Source: G039029935 sp039029935 (GTDB lineage Bacteria > Chloroflexota > Anaerolineae > Caldilineales > Caldilineaceae). Taken from it: a stretch of 20,338 nucleotides of DNA. The notes under the pieces are model-generated. The model ran no database searches, was not told where the DNA came from, and saw only the letters and a list, made by a program, of their open reading frames with translations. Position numbers and translations under genes: made by a program. The first letter of the stretch is position 1. Every line of letters starts with the position of its first letter. Location of the stretch: NCBI GenBank assembly GCA_039029935.1, contig JBCCFC010000068.1, positions 1 to 20,338 of the forward strand, given 5' to 3'. Below are positions 1 through 8,158 of the stretch, piece by piece.

Positions 1-2
1 TA

Positions 3-38
3 GAAAATGACCGATTTTTGCAAAAATCGGTCATTTTC
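3..38. terminator. 36-bp perfect palindrome, probable bidirectional terminator
   Basis: The arms GAAAATGACCGATTTTTG (3-20) and its exact reverse complement (21-38) abut without a spacer. As RNA the central bases would form the loop, leaving a stem with an A-rich 5' side and a T-rich 3' side on either strand. That shape suits a Rho-independent terminator for a gene lying left of the window and would also insulate the yjbQ gene starting 41 bases later. A protein-binding palindrome or a dispersed repeat is an alternative. The symmetry is read directly; the role is inferred. Confidence 0.5.
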
Positions 39-79
39 CACCACACCACCTCATAACCCCTACACACCGATTCAAAACC

Positions 80-511
80 ATGACAAACTGGCATCAACAA
101 ACCATTCAACTGCCACCCAAACCACGTGGCTTTCATCTAATCACACGAACTATTCTCGAAAAAGTCCCTGAGATTCGACGCTTTGAGGTGGGGCTGGCGC
201 ATATCTTTATTCAACACACATCGGCGTCCTTGGCAATCAACGAAAATGCCGACCCCGAAGTGCGTGTCGATATGGAGTCGTTTTTTAACAGGATTGCGCC
301 AGAAAATGCGCCCTATTATACGCACACCTATGAAGGCCCCGATGATATGCCTGCTCATCTCAAGGCTGTGTTGCTCTCCAGCAGCGTGACTGTGCCGATT
401 ACAAACGGACGATTCAACTTAGGCACATGGCAGGGGATCTATCTGTGTGAACACCGCAATCGGGGTGGATCACGGCGGTTGGTGATAACACTGCAAGGTA
501 GCGTCTTATAA
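80..511 (+). CDS. yjbQ: YjbQ / UPF0047 family protein
   Basis: A 143-residue protein matching the whole UPF0047 (YjbQ) family in length and sequence. The hallmark segment HTSASLAINENADPEVR is at about residues 47-63. It is followed by the conserved YTHTYEGPDDMPAHLKA block, the SSSVTVPITNGRFNLGTWQGIYLCEHR core, and a C-terminal strand ending RLVITLQGSVL. Family members are small trimeric beta proteins; E. coli YjbQ has been reported to have weak thiamine-phosphate synthase activity, so the physiological reaction is uncertain. There is no strong Shine-Dalgarno before the ATG, but the family alignment begins here. The last codons overlap the convergent lipoprotein gene by six bases. No thiamine gene is nearby. 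Family assignment is firm, function is not. Confidence 0.92.
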   Translation: MTNWHQQTIQLPPKPRGFHLITRTILEKVPEIRRFEVGLAHIFIQHTSASLAINENADPEVRVDMESFFNRIAPENAPYYTHTYEGPDDMPAHLKAVLLSSSVTVPITNGRFNLGTWQGIYLCEHRNRGGSRRLVITLQGSVL

Positions 512-1165
512 ACCAAATTCTAACAACAGGCGACCATTTTCTACATTGACTGATTTCAACACAGCCGTTGCAGCGTTGACCAAGGCTTCATCCTGTGGCA
601 AATAAATCGCTTCTGTCGCAAACTTTTCCGCCAAAACCTGTTCCATTGCCTTGCTTGCAGGCTCGACCAATGGCTCAGGTAGCACCGCAAAGTCCAACTC
701 TGTCACCTCTGGGTCCATGATATAGATTGCTTTTTGAGTAGCATCATAGCGTAGCGCGGCAAACATGGTGACAGAACCGTTGATCGTTAGAGACTCCGTT
801 TGTTGTTCGGATGTTGTATTTGGCGGTTTGGGCAACGGTGGTGCTTTTCCTCCAGGAGGGGCTGGTGGTGCCGGCAGATTCCCTGCATCTACGGGCGTCG
901 TATCCGGCATCGTGATATCCACAGCGACACGAAACCCAATCTTGTCGCGGCCTTCTTCAAGGATGACTGCTGGGTTCGACAGCATAATGTCCAGTGGTAC
1001 AGAGGCATCCTGTTCCTGGACAGAGACAGGAAACTTCTCCTCTAATTTTTGCTGTAAAATTGTTGATGGTAATTCGAGTGTCAGTGATGGCAGGTTACTA
1101 CCACAGGCCGCAAAGAAGGTCAATAGAAAAATGTTGACAAAAAATAGCACCGTATATTTCTTCAT
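506..1165 (-). CDS. DUF1439/YceB-like lipoprotein
   Basis: A 219-residue protein with a short lysine start, a hydrophobic stretch and a lipobox ending FFAAC (Cys21), so it should be exported and lipid-anchored. The mature part begins with a segment resembling the DUF1439/YceB family: LTLELPSTILQQKLEEKFPV, then paired beta-type strands (VPLDIMLSNPAVILEEG, KIGFRVAVDITMP). After the linker come GSVTMFAALRYDATQKAIYI and MDPEVTELDF, also typical of that family. A proline-rich linker at about residues 93-113 splits the two halves and is unusual. A good ribosome site (AAAGGAA, six bases before ATG, + strand 1172-1178) fixes the start. YceB-type proteins have no firmly known function. Its stop overlaps the yjbQ stop tail-to-tail. 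Confidence 0.72.
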   Translation of the reverse strand: MKKYTVLFFVNIFLLTFFAACGSNLPSLTLELPSTILQQKLEEKFPVSVQEQDASVPLDIMLSNPAVILEEGRDKIGFRVAVDITMPDTTPVDAGNLPAPPAPPGGKAPPLPKPPNTTSEQQTESLTINGSVTMFAALRYDATQKAIYIMDPEVTELDFAVLPEPLVEPASKAMEQVLAEKFATEAIYLPQDEALVNAATAVLKSVNVENGRLLLEFGL

Positions 1166-1704
1166 TGCATATTCCTTTCTTATCGCTCAATTTGGTTCTC
1201 TAGGTAAATTAGTTTTCTAGCAGATTCTTTTGATACAACACGTATCATTCTAGCAAATAGAGCTACAATCACTGTAATTTAAACTACAATCCAAGAATGG
1301 ACTGGTATGTACCATATGCCGAAAATAATCACGATATTATTGGAGCGGCATATAAATCGCGGGCTGTTCGGCAATGTGTGGATCATACAATACTACAACT
1401 CGCTTGATGCCCCCTACCGAAGAGATACTGCGACTCGACAAATAAATGGCAACAGCAATTATGATGATGTAACGTCCTAGTCGATATGAATACGATTTAG
1501 TATATGACTCGTAGCAAGCTCGTCTATCTATGGGTATGCAATAGACTACGGCATAGGGTAGATTATACAATGAAGCTCAAGTAGAATAAATCGTATCATA
1601 GACGAATATTATGCATTACAACCAATCTAATTATTAATACAGTCTATATTAACCAAAAAGCAAAAGTAAACCTGATTTAATTTACCCCTGATAAGGAATG
1701 AATT
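1166..1704. other. AT-rich intergenic region, no supported gene
   Basis: This gap separates the divergent lipoprotein and LRR genes. A reading frame of 77 codons on the - strand (1337-1570) has no family resemblance and no ribosome site. Visible small structures are an inverted repeat TGATAC-N5-GTATCA (1231-1247) framed by direct copies of TTCTAGCA (1215-1222 and 1248-1255); these lie upstream of the lipoprotein gene and could be an operator. I see no convincing RNA gene or terminator in the rest. Just before the LRR gene, AAGGA (1693-1697) is a ribosome binding site for the ATG at 1705. Confidence 0.5.
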
Positions 1705-4020
1705 ATGGGAATCAAACAACAAAGAAAGGGTATTGAATACTTTCTTGGCAGAGCGATTCTCAGCAACCGTCATTCACACATACACACAGATACATTCATA
1801 TCCATTCGCAACACTGCCGCGCACACAAACGCTCACAACGCTACCAAAAACAATGCCGCACATAACAATGCGAATATTTTTGCGACAAGTCCGTCTATCA
1901 ACACGGCGATAAATATCATTTCAGCCATCATCCCAACCATCATTCGAGCCATTATTCGAGCCGTGACCGCGTTGACCTGTCGCAGAACAATCAAGACCAT
2001 CCACAATGCTATTTTTATGGATAGAAACATCACTATCCGTGCAGGTATCCGTGTTGGAATGTGTATTGTGCTTTTGGCTTTATTTTTGAGCATGACTTTA
2101 TTGACATCCAAAAATATCCATGCACAATCTGCTGAGACAAGCAACCAAACCAATAATCGTATAGACAGCAACAGGGCTGCTGGTAACGGGTCTGCTGGTA
2201 ACGGGTCTGCTGATAGTAGGAACCCTGGTAGTAGGACCGCTGGCAATGGCATCGTTCATACGGGTGTTGTTTATGACACCGTTCTTGAAAGCAATTTTGA
2301 CTGCACTCAAATAGACACATTGGCGATCTCTGAATGCGAGACTCTTGTCGCGCTCTATGAGAGTACCAATGGGCTATATTGGCAGACGCCACCCATTGAA
2401 AATTTTGGGGCGGAAACGCTTTGGGTGGAGCAGGCAGAGCTAACAGGGACAGTTTATCCTGGGGGATTACACCCAGATATCAACTGGTTACAATCAGATG
2501 ATCCATGCCGCTGGCGCGGCGTGACGTGTCTCAACCAGCGTGTCATCAGCATCGAGTTGGATGGACATAATTTAGTAGGGGCGTTGCCGCCAGCATTGGG
2601 GGAGCTAACCAAACTCACAACACTGGAGTTAGGGAACAATGAGATTACCAGCTTGCCTGATGAAATAGACCAACTTCAAGAACTCCACTGGCTGGGACTT
2701 CGCAATAATCGTTTGACCCATCTTCCAACCTCTTTGGGACGATTGCGTGCGCTAACGACGCTGCAACTTGGTGGGAATGACCTAGATACTCTACCCGATA
2801 GCTTGGCTGAGTTGACCAACTTAACACGCTTGGATTTGAAAAATAATCAGTTAAGCACTGTTCCCGAACAAATGGGACAATTAGCAAACCTAGTTGGGTT
2901 AGACATGAGCGGCAATCAACTCGATACACTCCCCCCATCATTTGCAGACTTAGACCAAATTACAACACTGGATATAAGTGGCAATCTATGGCGAGTATTG
3001 CCACAGGAAGTCTTTGCACTCTCAAAACTAGAATGGCTCTACGCGGGCAATGGCGTTCTTGAAACGATTCCACCGGAAATCGGCCAGTTATCGACATTGC
3101 AGGCATTAGATGTCCACAATAATCAGCTAACCGCCATTCCACCAGAGTTGGGTCAGCTACAAAAGTTGATACGTCTTGATTTGAAAGCCAATTTGTTGAC
3201 AGCGTTGCCCGCAGAATTGGGGGATTTGCCAGACCTCAACACCTTGGATGTTACCTTCAATCAGTTACAGCGTGTGCCAGATGTGCTTCTTGCACGATTT
3301 GGGGATACATGGCCCGTCGATCAACTGATAAGTCCGGTCGGTGTGACGGTATTGCCAAACATCATCTCTCAAGCCAATACATCAGTCCAGGTTCAATGGG
3401 ATACAATGCCGACGCAAACAGGGGTGGGACATTTTGCGATTCAGTATGCCATGCACCCCAACGGCCCCTATGGACCGGAGCAGGTCACACTATCACGCAC
3501 GGTTCAGGAGCATTTGGTGGATGCGTTGGTTCCCGGACAGACCTACTACTTTATCATTCGAGCGTATATTCCAGCGATTGAAGGAGAGCATCGTGAGCAA
3601 TGGGGTGAGCCAAGCGAGCCAGTTAGCATCACACTGCCCATGTTGACTGTTGAACATACTGTTGGCAGGCCAGGGACCTTTTTTCCCATCGAGGCAAGCA
3701 CCTTACCACCGGAAACCTATGTAACTATTTTTATCAACAACCGTGTCCTAGAGGAACAGGTGCAAGTAGATGACAATGGGTATTTATGGCTGATTTTGGA
3801 TACGACTGATGCAGATTGGGGTCACTATACGGCTGAGATTGTGATGATTGCTGAACTATCAAACGTTGTTCTCTCTTTTGAATTTGAACTACGCGAGGGC
3901 GCAGACCTCATTCCCAGTAATATTGATGGTGTATCGAGTGGTGCGCCGCAGGTGATTCGTGTGCCTCCTGGGCTGGTGCAGAATAGTCTGCAAGTTTATT
4001 TGCCGATTGTTGAGCGATGA
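1705..4020 (+). CDS. Secreted leucine-rich-repeat and fibronectin III protein
   Basis: A 771-residue exported protein. Residues 105-141 form a classic signal peptide (MDRNITIR, then MCIVLLALFLSMTLL, cleavage near HAQ-SA). About 100 residues rich in His, Asn, Thr, Ala and Ile precede it, so the start is ambiguous: ATG 1705 has a good ribosome site (AAGGA, seven bases away), whereas ATG 2017 would put the signal peptide at the N-terminus but has none. After a Gly/Ser/Asn linker comes a cap resembling the plant-type LRR N-terminal domain (ECETLVALYESTNG; PCRWRGVTC at 267-275), then about eleven LRRs (about 280-540; LxxLxLxxNxLxxLP pattern). A fibronectin III-like domain (about 542-645) and a beta-rich C-terminal domain follow. 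The protein ends LQVYLPIVER, resembling tails remembered from Chloroflexota exported proteins. Probable role: extracellular binding or adhesion. Confidence 0.87.
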   Translation: MGIKQQRKGIEYFLGRAILSNRHSHIHTDTFISIRNTAAHTNAHNATKNNAAHNNANIFATSPSINTAINIISAIIPTIIRAIIRAVTALTCRRTIKTIHNAIFMDRNITIRAGIRVGMCIVLLALFLSMTLLTSKNIHAQSAETSNQTNNRIDSNRAAGNGSAGNGSADSRNPGSRTAGNGIVHTGVVYDTVLESNFDCTQIDTLAISECETLVALYESTNGLYWQTPPIENFGAETLWVEQAELTGTVYPGGLHPDINWLQSDDPCRWRGVTCLNQRVISIELDGHNLVGALPPALGELTKLTTLELGNNEITSLPDEIDQLQELHWLGLRNNRLTHLPTSLGRLRALTTLQLGGNDLDTLPDSLAELTNLTRLDLKNNQLSTVPEQMGQLANLVGLDMSGNQLDTLPPSFADLDQITTLDISGNLWRVLPQEVFALSKLEWLYAGNGVLETIPPEIGQLSTLQALDVHNNQLTAIPPELGQLQKLIRLDLKANLLTALPAELGDLPDLNTLDVTFNQLQRVPDVLLARFGDTWPVDQLISPVGVTVLPNIISQANTSVQVQWDTMPTQTGVGHFAIQYAMHPNGPYGPEQVTLSRTVQEHLVDALVPGQTYYFIIRAYIPAIEGEHREQWGEPSEPVSITLPMLTVEHTVGRPGTFFPIEASTLPPETYVTIFINNRVLEEQVQVDDNGYLWLILDTTDADWGHYTAEIVMIAELSNVVLSFEFELREGADLIPSNIDGVSSGAPQVIRVPPGLVQNSLQVYLPIVER
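2176..2252 (+). repeat. Degenerate 15-bp tandem repeat inside the LRR gene
   Basis: The linker after the signal peptide contains repeated units of the type GGTAACGGGTCTGCT. Two units are identical in tandem, and diverged copies (GGTAGTAGGACCGCT, GGCAATGGC) follow. They encode AGNGS-like pentapeptides. The unit length is a multiple of three, so copy-number change would keep the frame and only alter linker length. Confidence 0.7.
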
Positions 4021-4084
4021 GCAATTTGAAAAACACGGGAACTCATGTACCGACTGTTACCGTTATAGTGTTAAGGTTGGAGTA

Positions 4085-4114
4085 TTGTTTCTGGACAATA
4101 TCACATCATATCAT
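4085..4114 (+). promoter_or_regulatory. Weak candidate promoter for the WD40 gene
   Basis: TTGTTT (4085-4090), an 18-base spacer and TATCAT (4109-4114) lie in the 116-base gap between the LRR and WD40 genes. Transcription would start near 4121, leaving a leader of about 16 bases. The match is modest, and read-through from the LRR gene is equally possible because no terminator hairpin is visible between the two genes. Confidence 0.25.
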
Positions 4115-4136
4115 TGCACTACTACACTGAGACATT

Positions 4137-6473
4137 ATGTTAAAAAAACATCGATTCATCGCGCTATATTTTTTTCTAATCATCTTCTTTTGGGTGATAG
4201 CAACCTATGGGTTGCGGTTCTTTTACCCAGACTTTGTTAGACTACCCTTTGCCGCATCAAGAGGTTCTGTTGAACTAGCAACAGCCACGGTCCCGCTTAC
4301 AAATCTTGCGACTGGAGCCGCTATCTCGACGGACGAACCTGCCTTAGAGTCGTCTGCCCTCCCCCCTGAAGCACCAAATGAGGATGTACACACGGATAAT
4401 GCCTCTGATGGCGATACCGCTGTTGGTAGCGTTACCACAGAAGGCGATGGTGTTAGTGTAAGCCAAAATGATGCCAAGCAAGCTATCGATCAGCCAGTCA
4501 TCACCACAACATCTAGCAGCGAACATTCGGATAGCCCATCACAGGGAAACCAGGAAAATAACATCACAAATGTGCCAACAACTATCTCCAATCATGCCGC
4601 GACACTCACACACAATGTCACCAACTATGTGGCATTGTCAGAACATGAGTTGATGCGTTTGGGGCGAGGCAGTGTTCACCAAGTGGCCTATGCACCGATG
4701 GGGTCGCCTGCTGGTGATGTCATTGCTGCGGCCAGCACACTGGGGGTGTGGCTCTATCGCGCGGACTTTCAAGAGAATGGTCGTCTTCTCTCGCACCCAT
4801 CATCCATCGAGAGCATAAGCTGGTCCCCTGATGGTCGGTACATTGCTGCTGGCAGTGGGAATCCGGACAGCAATGAGAATATTGTCTGGATTTGGGACGC
4901 TGTTTCTAAAGAGCTACAAAATGTTTTAGTGGGTCATACATCACCCGTCAATAGCATTGGTTGGGCGTCTGATGGCATCCAGATTGCAACCGGGTCTGCC
5001 GATATGACCGTACGGATTTGGGATTCGATCACAGGCTCGTTGTACCATACGTTGGTGCATCCGGCAGATATTACCAGTATCAGTTGGTCTACCGATGATA
5101 TGCAGATTGCGACGGCATCCGTCGATAAACAGATGCGTATATGGGATGCGTTGACAGGCGAATTGCTGCATACCATTGCGCATTCAGCCAGTGTGACGAG
5201 TGTCGATTGGTCGCCAGATGGTGTCAATTTGCTCACGGGATCAGCCGATAGCACCGTTCATGTTTGGGAAAGCTCTTGGGGGCAATTACGCCAGACATTT
5301 GAAGGGCATACATGGGCGGTTACAGATGTGAAATGGTCCTATGATGGGCAGATGTTTGCCTCGAGTGCGCGTGGTCATAACGTCAAAATTTGGGATTTAT
5401 CATCAGATCAAGCACTGCTTACCCTAGAACATCCTGTTGCTGTTGGCAGTCTGAGTTGGGGTTCTGGTGCAGATAGCGACCCTTTGACCCACAGCAAGCA
5501 CATTGCCACCCATGCATCAGACAATAAAATTCGGATATGGGATGCCGTCAATGGAAACTTAGTGCATACCCGTGAACATTCCTCTGCGATTATGAGTGTT
5601 GGCTGGTCTCCCGAAGGAACAAGATTTGCAACAGGTTCGATTGACAATAACGTTCGTATCTGGGAAGCAACGACAGGACGGTTGCTCACAACGTTAGAGG
5701 GCCATACCTCATCTGTCCTGGCGCTGGCATGGTCGCCCGATGGTCGCCAACTTGCGACTGGGGCGGATGATAAGATGATCCACATTTGGGACCTCACATC
5801 GGGGAAACTGCGTCACCAACTTCAGGGACACACATCACGCATTTGGACGTTGCAGTGGTCGCCAGGCGGACAACGGCTGGCCTCTGGCGCAATGGATAAC
5901 ACGCTACGCATCTGGAATGCGGCCACAGGAGAGTCCATATACACGTTGGCGGGGCATACAGGCGCCGTCATGGATGTCAGTTGGTCGCCCGATGGTAGCC
6001 AACTTTCTTCTGGGTCGGCAGATAACACAATGAATATCTGGGACCCTATGTCTGGGCAAAAGCTCTATACGATTGAAGGACAAATCAACAGCCAGTCCAA
6101 GTCGATTCTCAGCATGAACTGGTCGCCTGATGGTCGCTACATCGCCTGTGGGTCTGATGATGGCTCAGTGGGGCTATGGGAAGTTGCTACGCAGAGATTC
6201 TATCCAATGGCAACCGAACACAGCGATTGGGTGATGAGCGTTCGCTGGTCCCCCGATGGCAGCAAATTCGCCACGGGGTCGTGGGACAACACGATTCGTG
6301 TCTGGGATGTTGCGAAATTTATCGAGGGAGCAGCTAGTGAATCACCGATACAATCCAGTATCATGTTGGATGGGCATGGTGATGATGTCTGGAGCGTGAG
6401 CTGGTCGCCGGATGGAAAACGGCTTCTGTCTGGCGGCGATGACGGGACTGTACGGGTGTGGGCTGTACCGTGA
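4137..6473 (+). CDS. Membrane-anchored protein with 14 WD40 repeats
   Basis: A 778-residue protein. Residues 2-30 are a basic start followed by one hydrophobic segment (FIALYFFLIIFFWVIATYGL), best read as an uncleaved signal anchor. A Ser/Thr/Asn-rich linker runs to about residue 165. From about 170 to the end I count 14 WD40 units by their WSPDG...D..VRIWD signatures; the first (VHQVAYAP...TLGVWLYRA) is degenerate and the last ends exactly at the C-terminus (DGTVRVWAVP). Fourteen units fit two seven-bladed propellers, placed outside the membrane if the anchor is N-in. Such propellers are protein-binding platforms; no catalytic domain is attached. The ATG lacks a strong ribosome site. The gene lies 116 bases after the LRR gene on the same strand. 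Confidence 0.9.
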   Translation: MLKKHRFIALYFFLIIFFWVIATYGLRFFYPDFVRLPFAASRGSVELATATVPLTNLATGAAISTDEPALESSALPPEAPNEDVHTDNASDGDTAVGSVTTEGDGVSVSQNDAKQAIDQPVITTTSSSEHSDSPSQGNQENNITNVPTTISNHAATLTHNVTNYVALSEHELMRLGRGSVHQVAYAPMGSPAGDVIAAASTLGVWLYRADFQENGRLLSHPSSIESISWSPDGRYIAAGSGNPDSNENIVWIWDAVSKELQNVLVGHTSPVNSIGWASDGIQIATGSADMTVRIWDSITGSLYHTLVHPADITSISWSTDDMQIATASVDKQMRIWDALTGELLHTIAHSASVTSVDWSPDGVNLLTGSADSTVHVWESSWGQLRQTFEGHTWAVTDVKWSYDGQMFASSARGHNVKIWDLSSDQALLTLEHPVAVGSLSWGSGADSDPLTHSKHIATHASDNKIRIWDAVNGNLVHTREHSSAIMSVGWSPEGTRFATGSIDNNVRIWEATTGRLLTTLEGHTSSVLALAWSPDGRQLATGADDKMIHIWDLTSGKLRHQLQGHTSRIWTLQWSPGGQRLASGAMDNTLRIWNAATGESIYTLAGHTGAVMDVSWSPDGSQLSSGSADNTMNIWDPMSGQKLYTIEGQINSQSKSILSMNWSPDGRYIACGSDDGSVGLWEVATQRFYPMATEHSDWVMSVRWSPDGSKFATGSWDNTIRVWDVAKFIEGAASESPIQSSIMLDGHGDDVWSVSWSPDGKRLLSGGDDGTVRVWAVP

Positions 6474-6498
6474 ATATAGATAAAATGTTCCCTTTTTA

Positions 6499-6528
6499 TT
6501 GATGAAATGCTCATTTGTGTAGTATAAT
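6499..6528 (+). promoter_or_regulatory. Sigma70-type promoter of the first ATPase gene
   Basis: TTGATG (6499-6504), an 18-base spacer and a perfect TATAAT (6523-6528) lie between the WD40 stop and the ATPase start. They are followed by AGGAGGG (6547-6553) four bases before the ATG. The good promoter and ribosome site show that the ATPase gene is expressed independently of the WD40 gene. Confidence 0.7.
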
Positions 6529-6557
6529 GAAAATCTACGAGCAAACAGGAGGGTATT

Positions 6558-8153
6558 ATGCGTAGATTTCATTCATATGGACCAGTAAGTCCTAAATATC
6601 ACTACCACGCACCGCGCAAAGAACTAATTGATAGAGCCTATTTGCAGGTTGTTGGTGAAGAACCTGACGAAGGTGGTCATTACATCACCGTTTGGGCTCC
6701 ACGCCAGACGGGCAAAAGTTGGGTTATGCTTGAAGTGATGAAACGGGTGCGGGCACAGGGTGATTTTGAGGTTGGTTTCATCAGTCTACAGTCGGCCAAA
6801 ACTGTCACAGACGAAAAACTTGCCCTAGAAGTTTTTGCCCATAGATTGCAGATTTGGTTCAAACGTGATTTTCCTGTTATTGAAACGTGGACACAAATTC
6901 ATACGCTATTTACCTCGCAATATTTTTCCAAGCCTGTCATTTTGATCATTGATGAATTTGATGCCTTGCAGGACAACTTTATCAATCGCTTTGCCAATGA
7001 GTTCCGTGATATGTATCTGGCCCGCGGTAGCGATACTGACACTCCTAGCGATGAAAAGCACAACCTATTACATGGGTTGGCGTTAATTGGTGTACGCAGT
7101 GTACTAGGTATCGAGAATGTCAAAGGCTCTCCTTTTAACGTGCAACGCAGTGTTCATATCCCCAATTTGAGCCAAGAAGAAGTTGAGCAGATTTTTGCAA
7201 GTTATCAAGATGAAAGCGGACAAAGAATCGCACCTAGTGTTGTAGCCCAAATTTACTATGAAATGCAAGGGCAACCAGGATTGACCTGTTGGATGGGCGA
7301 GTTGCTGACAGAGGTGCATAATCGCCATGACGCTGAAATCACAATGGATGACTTTGCTTATGCCTACGCTGATGCCGTGGATGAGCAGCCTAATAATAAT
7401 ATTTTAAACATTATCTCTAAAGCCAAAGAGGAACAGTATAAACCCATCATTCTGGAAATGTTTCAAGGTGGTGCAAAACTTCCTTTTCGTTATGATGATC
7501 CCGATACAAACTATCTCTATATGAATGGTGTGGTGAGCCGCGAAATCATCCCAGACAAAATGGGGCGGTATCGACGCTATCTAAAATTCCCTTGCCCTTT
7601 TGTGCAGAAGCGGCTCTTTAATTACTTCGCCCATGATCTCTTTTCAGGCTTAAAGCGCCTCTATGATCCCTTTACGGATTTAAGCAACACAATCTCATCA
7701 ACCCATCTCGATATTACACACATGGTTCGGCTTTTTGAAGCCTATCTGCAAAAAAATCGAGGCTGGCTCCTGAAAAATGCGCCTCGTCGCAAAACCGACG
7801 AACACATTTATGAGGCTGTCTATCACTTTAGCCTCTATATGTATCTTATTCAATTTCTGGAAGATGACGCCACTGTTCTGCCTGAATTCCCAACAGGCAA
7901 CGGCAAAATTGATATTGTCATCCACCACACCCAAACCTACCCAATTGAGGTCAAGAGTTTTATCAATCGACAAAAATATCAGGAAGCATTGGTACAGGCG
8001 GCCGAGTATGCCCAGCAATTGTACGTGTCCGAAGCATGGCTCGTGTCATTTATAGATAGCATGACAGATGAGCAGCGGGCGCAGCTTGAAGTGACGTATC
8101 AGGATGCAACAACAGGGGTTACAGTCTATCCTATTTTTGTCACAACCCACTAA
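6558..8153 (+). CDS. AAA-like ATPase with C-terminal PD-(D/E)XK domain
   Basis: A 531-residue cytosolic protein. The N-terminal P-loop domain has Walker A APRQTGKS (47-54) and Walker B VILIIDEFDAL (127-137), followed by the conserved NLSQEEVEQIFASY and GQPGLTCWMGELL blocks seen in AAA-like (AAA_35 or AAA-ATPase_like) domains of Chloroflexota and cyanobacteria. The C-terminal quarter contains a PD-(D/E)XK core: GKIDIVI with Asp452, then IEVKSF with Glu464 and Lys466, then a helix (YQEALVQAAEYAQQLYV) typical of the fold. All core residues look intact, so nuclease activity is possible but unproven. A strong ribosome site and promoter precede the gene. It faces the LTD-CotH gene tail-to-tail with five bases between the stops. 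The family is often called an ATP-binding protein of unknown role; a part in mobile-element conflict is inference. Confidence 0.88.
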   Translation: MRRFHSYGPVSPKYHYHAPRKELIDRAYLQVVGEEPDEGGHYITVWAPRQTGKSWVMLEVMKRVRAQGDFEVGFISLQSAKTVTDEKLALEVFAHRLQIWFKRDFPVIETWTQIHTLFTSQYFSKPVILIIDEFDALQDNFINRFANEFRDMYLARGSDTDTPSDEKHNLLHGLALIGVRSVLGIENVKGSPFNVQRSVHIPNLSQEEVEQIFASYQDESGQRIAPSVVAQIYYEMQGQPGLTCWMGELLTEVHNRHDAEITMDDFAYAYADAVDEQPNNNILNIISKAKEEQYKPIILEMFQGGAKLPFRYDDPDTNYLYMNGVVSREIIPDKMGRYRRYLKFPCPFVQKRLFNYFAHDLFSGLKRLYDPFTDLSNTISSTHLDITHMVRLFEAYLQKNRGWLLKNAPRRKTDEHIYEAVYHFSLYMYLIQFLEDDATVLPEFPTGNGKIDIVIHHTQTYPIEVKSFINRQKYQEALVQAAEYAQQLYVSEAWLVSFIDSMTDEQRAQLEVTYQDATTGVTVYPIFVTTH

Positions 8154-8158
8154 AAGGC

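Noticed and set aside
765..1220. 151-codon + strand frame opposite the lipoprotein gene
   Set aside because: Antisense shadow of a gene with a clear lipobox, ribosome site and family resemblance.
1337..1570. 77-codon open frame on the - strand in the AT-rich gap
   Set aside because: No ribosome site, no family resemblance and tyrosine/isoleucine-rich composition expected from AT-rich random sequence.
4648..6473. DNA repeats in the WD40 gene as a repeat element
   Set aside because: The similarity follows protein-level WD40 periodicity; nucleotide copies are diverged and in frame.
1705..8153. LRR, WD40 and ATPase genes as one defence operon
   Set aside because: The first two are exported and the ATPase has its own strong promoter, so a common cytosolic defence role is not supported by the sequence alone.
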